Shown here: positions 7,546-17,620 of the stretch, one piece after another | How the letters are laid out: each line of letters begins with the position of its first letter | Position numbering within the stretch: the first letter of the stretch is position 1 | Source: S015-6 sp964384945 | GTDB lineage: Bacteria; Desulfobacterota; DSWW01 | DNA length: 25,670 nt | Assembly (NCBI GenBank): GCA_964384945.1 | Contig: CAYLMK010000042.1 | Location: forward strand, 1 to 25,670 | Direction of reading: 5' to 3' | Notes under the pieces: generated by a model | What the model saw: only the letters and a program-made list of their open reading frames with translations | Told to the model about the DNA's origin: nothing | Database searches by the model: none | Position numbers and translations under genes: made by a program

Positions 7546-10500
7546 TCAAGCATTCGCCTGCGAACCGATGATGCGCTCAAGATCCGCTACGGCAAGGTTA
7601 TACCCAAGAAGGGCCCGCGCTTGTTCATACTCGGCATCGCTCACTGCAGCAACGGCTGTAAGGTATTGAGCCTCCGTAGCCGTCCCCACCCTGCTCGCAT
7701 CGCTTGCAAGCCGCATCTTTTCCTGTATCTGATCACAGGGTCGCAGATCTTGGTTGACGATATTATGGACGAGCATATGTTGTTCAATCATTTGTCCATT
7801 GTACCTTGTCGAGCCTTGTGTTCTATATGGTTCCATGGCAGGCCTTCTTTGCTGCTTATGATTCAGCCCTAATCTCCGGGTTCTTTTCACGAGTCTCGCG
7901 CACGAATGATTCGCGGGATCGTGCAGCGGTCTTCGGTGGGGGGGATCGAACGGGTCTATCTCCGTGTCTAGGGGTAGGCCCAAAAGGTCGTTCAGTTCCG
8001 AGTTGGAAGCGCTTGTCTGAGTGTTTGCGGCAAGAAGGACGTATCTGTTCTGAAGGAAAGCCGTGCTGTTACCGACAGCGGCGAGAGCAAGCACAGTTCT
8101 CGTAGCCACACCGTCTCCCGCTTCCCGGACGACTTCCTCACCGGCTGCGACCGCGGCAGAAGCGGCGTACCTTTGTTTCGGCGCTATGAGCAGGCCAAAG
8201 AAGAGACGAGGGGTGGCAAAGACAACATCCGTCCTGGCCTTACCCAGATCAGCCGCTGCGATTTCCTGATCTGAAAGGGCCATCTTCTCGGCCTGGTGTA
8301 TCTTGAGTAGCTGGGTCAGAGGTTGAGTGGGAGCGGTATCGCTCAAGAGAAAAGTTTGGGAGCCCTGATTGATGGAGATACTCTTGGAGGGAAATGGGTC
8401 GAAACCGGGTGCCGTGACCAGGCTGCCTTCCGGAACCTCAACCCGCCGGGTGTTCGTAAGGTGGGAGTAGGAGGAGTTGTTCGTAAGATGCGGAGAATAG
8501 TCCGACCGGACACTCCTCCTCTTCTGGATGTCTTCCCGGACCTTTGAGCCAGCGGTTTTGAGGGACGAGTCTTGCGCCACTGCAAGGGCAAAGTCTTCAT
8601 CGAGGGTCACAGTGCGAGTTTCCGCGAGGGCTTGCCCCGAGCCAATAACGAAGGTCAGAACAATCATGAGGGCGGCGGCGGGAGCCTTCTTGATACGCGA
8701 CCTCACGACAACATAAAGCACCGGTATGACGAGGAGCGTCAAGAACATGCAGAAGATGAGTCCCACGGCAATGACCGAGGCAAGGGGGCTCCAGAGCGCC
8801 GAACGCGAGAGAATCATTGGAACCATGCCTACGGCTGCAGCCATTGTGGTAAGGAAGATCGGCCTCAGACGGCGCTGCCCGGCTTCCGTCGCTGCTTCCT
8901 CCAGGGAACGCCCCTCTGCGATCTTCTCGTTAACATAATCGACGAGGATGATCGCATTTCGCACCACAATACCGCACACGGCGATAAGGCCGATGAATGC
9001 CATGAAACCGAAGGGGTTATGGGTGACAAGCAATCCCAACGCCGCACCAAGGAGCGCCAACGGTATGGATGACATGACGACGAGGGGCTCCGAGACATTC
9101 CGGAATTGGACGAGAAGCACGAGAAAGATCGCCACGAGACTGATCCCAAGGGCGGCCATCAGCTGAGGCATGTTGTCGTCCTGATTGAATCTTTCTCCTC
9201 CGTAGTAGATTCGGTAGCCGGGAGGCAGCTTGAGCGCCGCGATCTTCGGGCCTACGGCCTCAAGCACGGCAGAAGCGTAAGACCCCTTCTTGACGAAAGC
9301 GCGCACCGTCAGTGTCCTGACACCGTTCCTGCGCACGATGCGGCTTGTCTGCCACTCAGGTTTGACGGAGCCAATCGATCGTAATGGCACACTCGCACGG
9401 GTGAGCAGGGATAGCATGTAGGCATCGCGCACGTCATCGAAGGAAGCGCGCTCGTCCTCCTCGAGGCGAAGGAGCAGTGTAACCGCTCGATCTCCCTCCC
9501 AGTAGGTCGAGACCGGCGTGCCGTCAAAGCCGCCTGCTAGTGTCCGAGAGACCGCACCATTGGTCAGGCCGAGACGATTGGCCAATTCGTTGTTTACGTC
9601 TATTTCGACCATGTACGTGTCGTTGAAATAGTCGCGATGCACATATAGGCAGGACGGCACCTCTCGAACAATATCCTCCACTTCCGTTCCGATCTTCTTC
9701 AACGTGGCAATGTCGTCACCCGAAATCCGAATCTCTATGGGGGCCTCCTCCACCGACCCCTGCTTCAATTCCTTGACAATGACCATAGCCTCGGGGACGA
9801 CAGCGCTCAGTTTCTCCCGCAGGTCGATTACGAAAGCAGGTGTCTCTTTTACCGACTTGGTGTTGACAATGAACTGGCCATAGGCGCCATCGGGCTGCTG
9901 GGGGTTGACGTTGTAGTAAAACCTTGGGGCGCTCTGCCCGACAAAGCTTGCATAATGGGCTACTTCGGGACGGCCGGCCAGATACTCTTCGATCCGCCCC
10001 ATGGCGGCATCCGTTGCCTCGATGCGCGTACCTTGGCGCATCCAGAAGTCAATCACAAACTGATTGCGTTCGGCGGAAGGGAAGAATTGCGCCGGTACCA
10101 TTTTGAAAAGAAAGACGCCGGCGCAGAAGGCTCCGAGTCCGACCGCCATGGCGACCCCTTTTCGTCTCATAAAGAAGACGATCGCCTTCCCGTACAGGTA
10201 CTGGAGGCCGTCGAGGAGATTGAACGATTCCTTCTTGGCCGGGCCTTCTTGGTCATGGAGTCCCTTTCTTATAAAAAGGTCGCAAAGGAAAGGCGTGAGC
10301 GTGCAGGCGACAATAAAGGAAACAACAAGAGCAATGGTCACGGTGAGAGGGAGCGCGACGATGAACTCACCTGCGGTACCCGTGAGGATGACCAGGGGCA
10401 AGAACGAACATACGATGGTCACCGTTGCAAAAAAGACAGGGACAAGAACATCCGAGGCAGACCGCCACATCGCCTCCGCCCTCGGCACTTTATGATCGAG

Positions 10501-11742
10501 GAGCTCGACATAGTTGTCCACGATGATGATGGCATTGTCCACGACAATGCCTAGGACAACGATGAGTGCTGCAATCGATACCTGGTGCAAGGGAATGCCG
10601 AAGGCGTTCATGATCCCCACCGTTGTGAGGAGCGTAACCGGGATGGCGAGTGCCGCAATAATGGCAACACGGAACGGCAGAAGGACGATCGTTACCAGAA
10701 TGACGGCGGCTATGGCAAGCATGAATTCATGACCGAGCTTCGCGATGCGCTCCCTGACCATGCTCGGCTGATCCGCGATGAGATCGACCTGCAAATCGGG
10801 AGGCAGGAGGGATCGAAGCTCGGTCATGATCTCGATAAGTGTGTCTCCCAGTTCGGTGATATTCTTTCCCTTTTGCATTTCGACGGACAACAAGACGCTC
10901 GGCTTTCCATCATAGCGGACCAGAAAGACCGGGTCCTGGTAGCGCCGCTCAACCTTTGCGAAATCCTTGATGTAGACAGGCTCGCCCGTTCTTGACACGT
11001 CGACCATCACATTTCCGATCTGGTCTTCTGCGGTAAACGGCCCGGTTGTTCTCATCGGGATCTTGGAACGGCCGGTCTCGATGTGTCCCGTCTCTGCAAT
11101 AATGTTTCTCTGCTCCAGCGCCTGCGAGATGCGAAGCGGATCCGTAAAGTACTGGGAGAGGCGGGCAAGGCTTCCTGTAATCCATATCTGCTCGCTCTGG
11201 TCTCCGTAACGGAGCATCTTTCCCACTTCGCGCACGGTTCGATACCAGTCCTGTATGGTGTCAACATAATCGCGCAGTTCCCTGTACCCGTAACGCTCCC
11301 CGTGGACTGCGATGAGCAGGGCGACGGTGTCGCCGAAATCGGAGTTCACAATCGGCCCGCGCACACCGGAGGGGAGTTCGGTCACTGCTGTTTCGAGCAT
11401 TTCATGGCGGAGCTTTGCCCAGAACAGATCCGAATTCTTGACGTAGTCCTCCAGTTCCACATTGATGATGACGAGACCGGGGCGGCTGGTGGAATAGGTC
11501 TTCTCCTTTCTGACCTCAGGGAACTTGAAGATGTGCTTTTCAAGCGTCTTGGTGACCTGCTTCTCCACCTGCTCCGAAGTAGCTCCGGGATACTGAGCAA
11601 TGACAAGGCCGGTTCGGATGGTGACGGTGGGATCTTCGGTCCTCGGCATTGTCAGAATCGCGTGAATACCGACGGCGACAACCATCGCAGTGAGAACGAT
11701 GATTACGGAGGGGTATCGGAGTGCGCTCTTGATGGGATTCAT
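7546..11742 (-). CDS. RND efflux permease fused to a TolC-like outer-membrane-factor domain (decayed C-terminus)
   Basis: A 1398-residue protein. Residues 1 to about 1020 form a full RND permease of the AcrB/HAE1 type: an N-terminal membrane helix, two large periplasmic loops, and the TM4 proton-relay motif GIVVDNAIIIVDN (one Asp of the usual DD pair is Asn). About residues 1017-1038 form a signal-peptide-like hydrophobic segment, PAAALMIVLTFVIGSGQALA, followed to the end by a TolC-type domain with the hallmark SELNDLLGLPLDTEID. That domain is about 360 residues instead of about 420 and looks damaged: after a G7 run (7938-7944) the reading frame no longer resembles TolC, but a one-base shift restores PKTAARSRESFVRETREKNP; homology resumes at MRLASDASRVGTATEAQYL. 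The start overlaps the fusion-protein gene by 4 nt (ATGA), so the two are translationally coupled. The substrate is unknown. Confidence 0.92.
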   Translation of the reverse strand: MNPIKSALRYPSVIIVLTAMVVAVGIHAILTMPRTEDPTVTIRTGLVIAQYPGATSEQVEKQVTKTLEKHIFKFPEVRKEKTYSTSRPGLVIINVELEDYVKNSDLFWAKLRHEMLETAVTELPSGVRGPIVNSDFGDTVALLIAVHGERYGYRELRDYVDTIQDWYRTVREVGKMLRYGDQSEQIWITGSLARLSQYFTDPLRISQALEQRNIIAETGHIETGRSKIPMRTTGPFTAEDQIGNVMVDVSRTGEPVYIKDFAKVERRYQDPVFLVRYDGKPSVLLSVEMQKGKNITELGDTLIEIMTELRSLLPPDLQVDLIADQPSMVRERIAKLGHEFMLAIAAVILVTIVLLPFRVAIIAALAIPVTLLTTVGIMNAFGIPLHQVSIAALIVVLGIVVDNAIIIVDNYVELLDHKVPRAEAMWRSASDVLVPVFFATVTIVCSFLPLVILTGTAGEFIVALPLTVTIALVVSFIVACTLTPFLCDLFIRKGLHDQEGPAKKESFNLLDGLQYLYGKAIVFFMRRKGVAMAVGLGAFCAGVFLFKMVPAQFFPSAERNQFVIDFWMRQGTRIEATDAAMGRIEEYLAGRPEVAHYASFVGQSAPRFYYNVNPQQPDGAYGQFIVNTKSVKETPAFVIDLREKLSAVVPEAMVIVKELKQGSVEEAPIEIRISGDDIATLKKIGTEVEDIVREVPSCLYVHRDYFNDTYMVEIDVNNELANRLGLTNGAVSRTLAGGFDGTPVSTYWEGDRAVTLLLRLEEDERASFDDVRDAYMLSLLTRASVPLRSIGSVKPEWQTSRIVRRNGVRTLTVRAFVKKGSYASAVLEAVGPKIAALKLPPGYRIYYGGERFNQDDNMPQLMAALGISLVAIFLVLLVQFRNVSEPLVVMSSIPLALLGAALGLLVTHNPFGFMAFIGLIAVCGIVVRNAIILVDYVNEKIAEGRSLEEAATEAGQRRLRPIFLTTMAAAVGMVPMILSRSALWSPLASVIAVGLIFCMFLTLLVIPVLYVVVRSRIKKAPAAALMIVLTFVIGSGQALAETRTVTLDEDFALAVAQDSSLKTAGSKVREDIQKRRSVRSDYSPHLTNNSSYSHLTNTRRVEVPEGSLVTAPGFDPFPSKSISINQGSQTFLLSDTAPTQPLTQLLKIHQAEKMALSDQEIAAADLGKARTDVVFATPRLFFGLLIAPKQRYAASAAVAAGEEVVREAGDGVATRTVLALAAVGNSTAFLQNRYVLLAANTQTSASNSELNDLLGLPLDTEIDPFDPPHRRPLHDPANHSCARLVKRTRRLGLNHKQQRRPAMEPYRTQGSTRYNGQMIEQHMLVHNIVNQDLRPCDQIQEKMRLASDASRVGTATEAQYLTAVAAVSDAEYEQARALLGYNLAVADLERIIGSQANA

Positions 11743-12992
11743 TGCGCTGTCCTCCTATTGAGACCAGAAGCGTCTCCTTCCGGCCGGCTCACTATCGTAA
11801 CCGGCATGCCGTCCCGGAGATAATCCTGACCGGCAACAACGATCGATTCGTCTCCTGAAAGACCTTCCTTAATCTCCACTTCGGTGTCCCAAAGTGCACC
11901 TACCGTCACCCGTTTGCCATACACACGATGCTCCTCTGGGAAGTAGACGAAGACCATCGTCGCTCCCTGCGCGTCGCGGACGATTGCTTCGCCCGGCACG
12001 GTCATCATAGAGATCGTCCGGTCTCCCAAGATTCTCGCCTCGGCCACCATCCCGATCTTCACGACATGATCAGGGTTGGCGACACGGATGCGGGTCATAT
12101 AGGTCCTCGTGCCCGGATCGGCCGTCACATTGACAATGTGAACAGTGCCCTCGAAGGATCGATTCGGCAGGGCTGGGAATTTGAGGGACGCCCTTTGCCC
12201 TATTCTCACAAGGTGTACATCGGTCTCCGGTACGCCGACGCTCGCCTCCACTGTGTCGAGCTGGACGATTTCAAAGACCGGCCGGCCAGCAGAGGCCGTA
12301 TCGCCGGGCTCTATGGACCTTCTTGCCACATAGCCGCTAACGGGGGCATACAGTGTTGAATCGGAGAGCGCTTTGGCGGCGAGCTCCTGGTGTGCGTCGG
12401 CTTGCTCGTACGCCGCCCTGGATAGCTTCTTGTCCTCTTTCGCGGCGCCCGCTTTCGCCTCCTCATACCGCTGTCTTGCAGTATCGTACGCGGCCCTGTA
12501 ATTCTCAAACGCATTTGACGCCAGGCTGCCTGATTCAAGGAGCCTCTTCATGCGGCGGTACTCGTCTTGGGTTCGCTCATACGCGATGCGAGTCTGCTCC
12601 AGCACTTCGGGCCGGGCAGGATTCATGGCCTTCTCCATCGCCGCGTGTGCGTTATCCTTTTGCGCTTGGGCAGCTTTCAATGAAAGCCGAAAATCAGTGG
12701 GATCGATCTGTGCAAGGACCTGGCCCTCCTTTACGTACTCACCTTCTCGCGGCCCGACGAAGATTACTTTGCCTGAGACAAGAAACGATATGACGGCCGG
12801 TGATTTTGGGGTGGATACCGTCCCGCTCACATATATCGTTTCGCGCTCCTGAGTCCTCTGGACTGCGCGTACCATCACCGGAACAGGGTCTCTGTTTGCG
12901 TGCACGTTCGTGTCGCCCGAGCATGCAGCTAGTAACACAGTCAAGACTGTTTCAAAGCCGATGATTGCGATGGATGCCCGTCTATTCATCAC
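11739..12992 (-). CDS. RND efflux periplasmic adaptor (HlyD/AcrA-type membrane-fusion lipoprotein)
   Basis: A 417-residue adaptor that bridges an RND pump to its outer-membrane channel. The N-terminus is a lipoprotein signal with lipobox LLAAC, lipidated Cys at residue 24, so the protein should be anchored in the inner membrane facing the periplasm. It then has the split biotinyl-lipoyl fold (VSGKVIFVGPREGEYVKEG and later LYAPVSGYVARRSIEPGD) around an alpha-helical hairpin (about residues 95-200), then beta-barrel and membrane-proximal domains (AGQDYLRDGMPVTIV). The GTG start has AAGGAG 8 nt upstream; an ATG follows immediately as the next codon. It overlaps the RND permease by 4 nt and follows the small unknown gene by about 119 nt, so the three probably form one operon. 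Confidence 0.94.
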   Translation of the reverse strand: MMNRRASIAIIGFETVLTVLLAACSGDTNVHANRDPVPVMVRAVQRTQERETIYVSGTVSTPKSPAVISFLVSGKVIFVGPREGEYVKEGQVLAQIDPTDFRLSLKAAQAQKDNAHAAMEKAMNPARPEVLEQTRIAYERTQDEYRRMKRLLESGSLASNAFENYRAAYDTARQRYEEAKAGAAKEDKKLSRAAYEQADAHQELAAKALSDSTLYAPVSGYVARRSIEPGDTASAGRPVFEIVQLDTVEASVGVPETDVHLVRIGQRASLKFPALPNRSFEGTVHIVNVTADPGTRTYMTRIRVANPDHVVKIGMVAEARILGDRTISMMTVPGEAIVRDAQGATMVFVYFPEEHRVYGKRVTVGALWDTEVEIKEGLSGDESIVVAGQDYLRDGMPVTIVSRPEGDASGLNRRTAQ

Positions 12993-13111
12993 TCTTCTTG
13001 CTCCTTCTGGAATGCGTCCAATTTCGGCTTCCTCAAGTCTCTTCTCAACTCATTTCAGCAAAAGAGCTGACATGTTGATCCACCTTCGTTGCAAACAATT
13101 TTCGGCTTATC

Positions 13112-13489
13112 TCATTGCCCTCGACGGCCGAATGGCACTCGAGTAGACCTTTCTCCCAACGAGCTTCCAGTCTCCGCATTGTGCGTGCCAAGTTCCCGAG
13201 AACCGGTCTCAACCCATACGGAATAGTTCAGCAGCCCCAGAGGCTTCAGTGCGAACGAAAGACTTTGCCCGAGAGGACTCTTCCCCTGAATCTCCATTTC
13301 TGATTTCCAATGGATGTGGATGCTGAAGTCGGTTTCCACGGCTGAGTGATGATATACCTTCACTTTTACCCGCGGATCTTGCGTATAGGCCGACCAATCA
13401 ACTGCGCCCAGCCCGTTCAGAAGATCATCGATGAATTGTCCATTGATCTTTGAAGGGGACCGCAAAGTGATAATCTCAACACACTTCAT
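13112..13489 (-). CDS. Small protein of unknown function upstream of the efflux operon
   Basis: I do not recognise this 125-residue soluble protein. The start is placed at 13489 (MKCVEIITLRS) because GGAGG lies 5 nt upstream; the longer open frame to 13558 has no such signal. The N-terminal 85 residues alternate strands and helices (VKVKVYHHSAVETDFSIHIH), consistent with a small alpha/beta sandwich. The last 30 residues are polar and probably disordered. It has no signal peptide or membrane segment. It is first in a run of same-strand genes leading to the adaptor and RND pump and is divergent from the sigma-54 regulator, so it may be co-regulated with efflux. Function cannot be assigned. Confidence 0.72.
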   Translation of the reverse strand: MKCVEIITLRSPSKINGQFIDDLLNGLGAVDWSAYTQDPRVKVKVYHHSAVETDFSIHIHWKSEMEIQGKSPLGQSLSFALKPLGLLNYSVWVETGSRELGTHNAETGSSLGERSTRVPFGRRGQ

Positions 13490-13817
13490 TGCGCCTCCAC
13501 TTTGAATCCTGCATTTGCCATCCTCGTGGCGCAAGTTCCGTGCCGACAAGCAATTCATTTAACAAATCAAAGTCTTACAAACAATCTCATCTCATGAGTT
13601 ACTGAACTTCATAAAACTGTGCTACGATATGTCATAATTTCTCCGGCATATCGTAAAGAGGGTGGCGGTATCCGGTTCCGCTTTCGAGGCGAAGCTCCGG
13701 CGTGTGAACTCGGCGAGAGCCGGGAGGAAGCCCAGGCAGGACGGGCACCCCAACTACCCTGTACCCCGTTCCCTGGTCCCGAACCCGATCCCGGGTCCGT
13801 CAGGGTCACGACCAAGA

Positions 13818-13976
13818 GTGATGACCTCGTGAAAAGTCGTCACCCCGGTGAGAGCCGGGCTCCGGAAACCGTTGAAGAATTGAAGACACTGGATTCGGTC
13901 TTCCTCGGAAATGGAAACGTCTATCCGCTCCGCAGGAGGAAGAGAACCCCAGGATCTCGGCTCTCGCCGGGATGAG
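13818..13976 (+). repeat. Dispersed inverted-repeat element, copy 1
   Basis: The segment opens with GTGATGACCTCGTGAAAAGT and continues into a hairpin-forming motif CACCCCGGTGAGAGCCGGG, then TTGAAGAATTGAAGACACTG. A reverse-complement version of the same 83-base order lies at 17028-17113. Inside this copy, the arm at 13840-13863 matches the reverse complement of 13953-13976 at 20 of 24 positions, so the whole 140-bp block can fold back. The translated motif SRHPGESRAPE is typical of intergenic repeats I associate with deltaproteobacterial genomes (recall, not checked). It carries no gene. Confidence 0.75.
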
Positions 13977-14010
13977 CATCGGGGAAGGAGTGTGCACATT
14001 TCGTTTCTTC

Positions 14011-14027
14011 GCGGGTGCCGTGCCAAA
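14011..14027 (-). promoter_or_regulatory. Candidate sigma-54 (-24/-12) promoter
   Basis: The minus strand reads TTTGGCACGGCACCCGC. The -24 block TTGGCACG is a full match to the sigma-54 consensus, and the GC of the -12 block is at the correct spacing, but the usual TT before it is CC. It points toward the small gene and efflux operon, about 520 nt away, and lies next to the divergent sigma-54 activator gene. The distance and the imperfect -12 element keep confidence low. Confidence 0.25.
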
Positions 14028-14098
14028 GGCGCGGCATGATTATGGCGACAGAATGACGAAAGACGGCGTTTTCTGATTCCTTACACGGTCATCAGGGG

Positions 14099-14119
14099 GA
14101 CCAATTGTTCTAGTTGGTC
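14099..14119. promoter_or_regulatory. Palindrome upstream of the sigma-54 regulator gene
   Basis: GACCAA and TTGGTC form a perfect 6-bp inverted repeat separated by 9 bases, with one more matching pair inside the spacer. It ends about 82 nt before the regulator start. It could be an operator or activator-binding site; nothing else in the sequence proves this. Confidence 0.25.
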
Positions 14120-14201
14120 GCTGGTATCCGACGCGGCGGGAACGAGAGTTCGATGGGAATGTGACTAACGACAAAGAGACAGAATGGGCCAGGAGGCCGC
14201 G

Positions 14202-15788
<1,587 letters not shown>

Positions 15789-15840
15789 GCGTCATCCAAC
15801 AGTGCAAACCACACCCTTTCGAGCATCCATCGCTCCACCT

Positions 15841-16731
15841 CTAAGCCAAGAGTTTAGACAGGCACTCTCTTGCCTTCCTACGTCCAAGTTCAATCATCTC
15901 TGATGCTCGATCGAACTCCAGCGTCCGACATGCGTTTCTTGCAATTTCGATAAGTATGTCTGGTGGGTAAGCAGCGAGTTTCTGCCGGGCTATTGTGCTT
16001 TGCATGGCCTCGAACGCCTGAATCGCGATATCGTACGCCCCCCACTCCCGACTCGTTCCGGCCATCATCGGCCGTTGGTGATGGTTGATGAAACGATTGA
16101 TTCTTTCACGAACCCAAGAGGACGTGGGGAGTGAAACAGAACCCGCCGTACTCGTTTTCTCCGGATGCTCAGGGGTGCCGTCCAGGTTCACGGCAATCGT
16201 CATATGCGTATCATCACCGAAGGTGGGAGCAATAGGCACGGGATTCAAAACGCCTCCGTCCACAAGATCAATTCCCCTGTACTTGAAAGGAGTAAAAAGA
16301 AGGGGTATCGAAATTGACGCTCTTATAGCGTCAAAGAGCCTGCCCGAGTTTATCCAGATTTCTTTCTGGTTTCTAACGTCCGCCGCAACAGCAGTGTACG
16401 GGATTGGAAGATCCTCGATCTGCTTGTCTCCCACCAGATCCACCAGTGCGTTGATGATTCTGTCGCCCTTGACGAGGCCGCTCTTCCCCCATGAAAGATC
16501 GAGAAAAGCGATCATATCCATTTTCGTTATGGCACGCACCCATAGCTCGAATTCATCCAACTTTCCGGCTGCGTATATTCCCCCTATGAGCGCACCGATT
16601 GAACATCCGGCTATCGACCCTATCTGGAAATGGTTCTCTTCCAGCCAGTGGATGATGCCAATGTGCGCCAAGCCTCGAGCGCCGCCGCTTCCCAGAACGA
16701 GAGACACAGTTTTCTTGCTTATGTTTGGCAT
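15841..16731 (-). CDS. Patatin-like phospholipase (RssA/NTE-type)
   Basis: A 296-residue predicted lipid acyl hydrolase using a Ser-Asp dyad. The glycine-rich oxyanion loop is GSGGARGLAHIG (about 13-24), the nucleophile elbow is GCSIG with Ser43, and the catalytic aspartate is Asp157 in VDGGVLNPVP. All expected catalytic features are present. No signal peptide is seen, so it is probably cytoplasmic or peripherally membrane-associated. The C-terminal 90 residues are helical and basic. It converges with the sigma-54 regulator (52 nt between stops), so they are not co-transcribed. The ATG at 16731 has only a weak, distant purine-rich leader. Substrate is unknown. Confidence 0.93.
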   Translation of the reverse strand: MPNISKKTVSLVLGSGGARGLAHIGIIHWLEENHFQIGSIAGCSIGALIGGIYAAGKLDEFELWVRAITKMDMIAFLDLSWGKSGLVKGDRIINALVDLVGDKQIEDLPIPYTAVAADVRNQKEIWINSGRLFDAIRASISIPLLFTPFKYRGIDLVDGGVLNPVPIAPTFGDDTHMTIAVNLDGTPEHPEKTSTAGSVSLPTSSWVRERINRFINHHQRPMMAGTSREWGAYDIAIQAFEAMQSTIARQKLAAYPPDILIEIARNACRTLEFDRASEMIELGRRKARECLSKLLA

Positions 16732-17116
16732 GGATTAAGGGAATACCTTTTCAGTAACGAAAGAGGGACACCCGCACGACTCGCTTCCTGGTCCGCAGAA
16801 ATGACAATCGCACGACCGAAGGTTGTTTCCAGGAAGCAGTTTGAGCCCGCCATGGACCGTCGATAGGTTTCAGAATGCCTCATCCAGCCTCTCGGAGTCG
16901 GCTTTCATCCCCTCCTAGAGGGCTTCCCAGATGGTCAGAAGGTCGTAGGACTCCTCACTGAGAATCGTGATCCGATGATGATCTCGTGAGAAGGCAGAAA
17001 ATGCCTCTCTTCGTCATTGGGTCGAGAGACGAAATCCAGTTTTCCCAGTTCGTTGAATGATCCCTGGCCCCCGGTTTTCACCCGGGGGTGGCGACTTCTT
17101 GCGAGATCATCAACCC
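16732..17116. other. 385-bp gene-free region with a repeat and a short coding-like fragment
   Basis: No intact gene is visible. The minus strand from about 16977 to 16919 reads RITILSEESYDLLTIWEAL followed by a stop, which resembles the tail of a Phd/YefM-type antitoxin. It abuts the inverted-repeat element at 16977-17113, as though an older gene had been interrupted there. The remaining 180 bases toward the patatin gene show no recognisable feature. Confidence 0.5.
16977..17113 (-). repeat. Dispersed inverted-repeat element, copy 2
   Basis: The ends are imperfect inverted repeats: GATGATCTCGTGAGAAG at 16977-16993 matches the reverse complement of 17095-17111 at 15 of 17 positions. Read on the minus strand, 17113-17028 follows copy 1 (13818-13900) block by block: a GATGATCTCG start, a GTCGCCAC step, a CCCGG-type hairpin (CCGGGGG/CCCCCGG here), a TTCAACGAACTGGGAAAACTGGATT stretch corresponding to the TTGAAGAATTGAAGACACTGGATT of copy 1. 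It falls just downstream of the small lipoprotein gene. Confidence 0.7.
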
Positions 17117-17524
17117 TCATTTCTTCGTCATTTCGAAGGTGCCAGACGCCCCCCGATCGCTGGTAAACGTGCCGGATATGGTGCTCCCCGACACGGTCCC
17201 TGTCCGGAAATACGTCCCCATCCGCGTGGTCAGTTCAAATCTGTCCGTGTAATCGGCGCCGGAAACACTCCAAGTCCCTGAGAGAGCTCCGCCCACTGAC
17301 GAGGAACCAGATAAAGTGCCATCCCCTTTCAACACGAACCGGGTGGAACTCGGCGGCTCACCTGCGGTGGTCCAAGCCATCGTTCCCACCCAGGGCCCCG
17401 CCATCTCCGTCTCGTTGAGAGGCGGCGCCGGTGGGGTTATGGCAGCGGTTCCTTGGCAGCCGCCAAGGACGACGCTTCCCAACAGAAGACCGATCAGTGC
17501 ACACAGTTGCACGTTGGATTTCAT
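17117..17524 (-). CDS. Small putative lipoprotein of unknown function
   Basis: A 135-residue protein with a typical lipoprotein signal: MKSN, a hydrophobic stretch LIGLLLGSVVLGG, and lipobox VLGGC with the lipidated Cys at residue 23. The mature part is rich in Gly, Ser and Thr with alternating beta-strand patterns (LSGTWSVSGADYTDRFELTT, then STISGTFTSDRGASGTFEM), suggesting a small beta-barrel or sandwich in the periplasm. Similar Gly/Ser/Thr-rich lipoproteins with a GTW...SGTF pattern are common and mostly uncharacterised. A strong purine-rich leader (AAAGGGGGATGAG) precedes the ATG. It stands alone between a repeat element and the AI-2E-family permease. Confidence 0.82.
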   Translation of the reverse strand: MKSNVQLCALIGLLLGSVVLGGCQGTAAITPPAPPLNETEMAGPWVGTMAWTTAGEPPSSTRFVLKGDGTLSGSSSVGGALSGTWSVSGADYTDRFELTTRMGTYFRTGTVSGSTISGTFTSDRGASGTFEMTKK

Positions 17525-17620
17525 CTCATCCCCCTTTGCGCTCTTCCTGTGACCCGAAGCACACTTTCTTTCCTTGGCCCTTTTCTGAGCCCCTGGCCTG
17601 AACAGTCGAATCCCGACCCG

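Larger units (their letters stand above)
13490..14201. other. 712-bp intergenic region between divergent genes, mostly repeat DNA
   Basis: No convincing gene lies here; the open frames over it are translations of repeat sequence. It holds a dispersed repeat at 13818-13900, an imperfect inverted repeat with arms at 13840-13863 and 13953-13976, a weaker related motif near 13709-13730, a candidate sigma-54 promoter at 14011-14027 on the minus strand, and a small palindrome at 14099-14119 before the sigma-54 regulator. Confidence 0.7.

Noticed and set aside
13619..13975. A 118-residue plus-strand open frame in the divergent intergenic region
   Set aside because: It translates the dispersed repeat; the SRHPGESRAPE motif is a known signature of repeat translation and not of a protein family.
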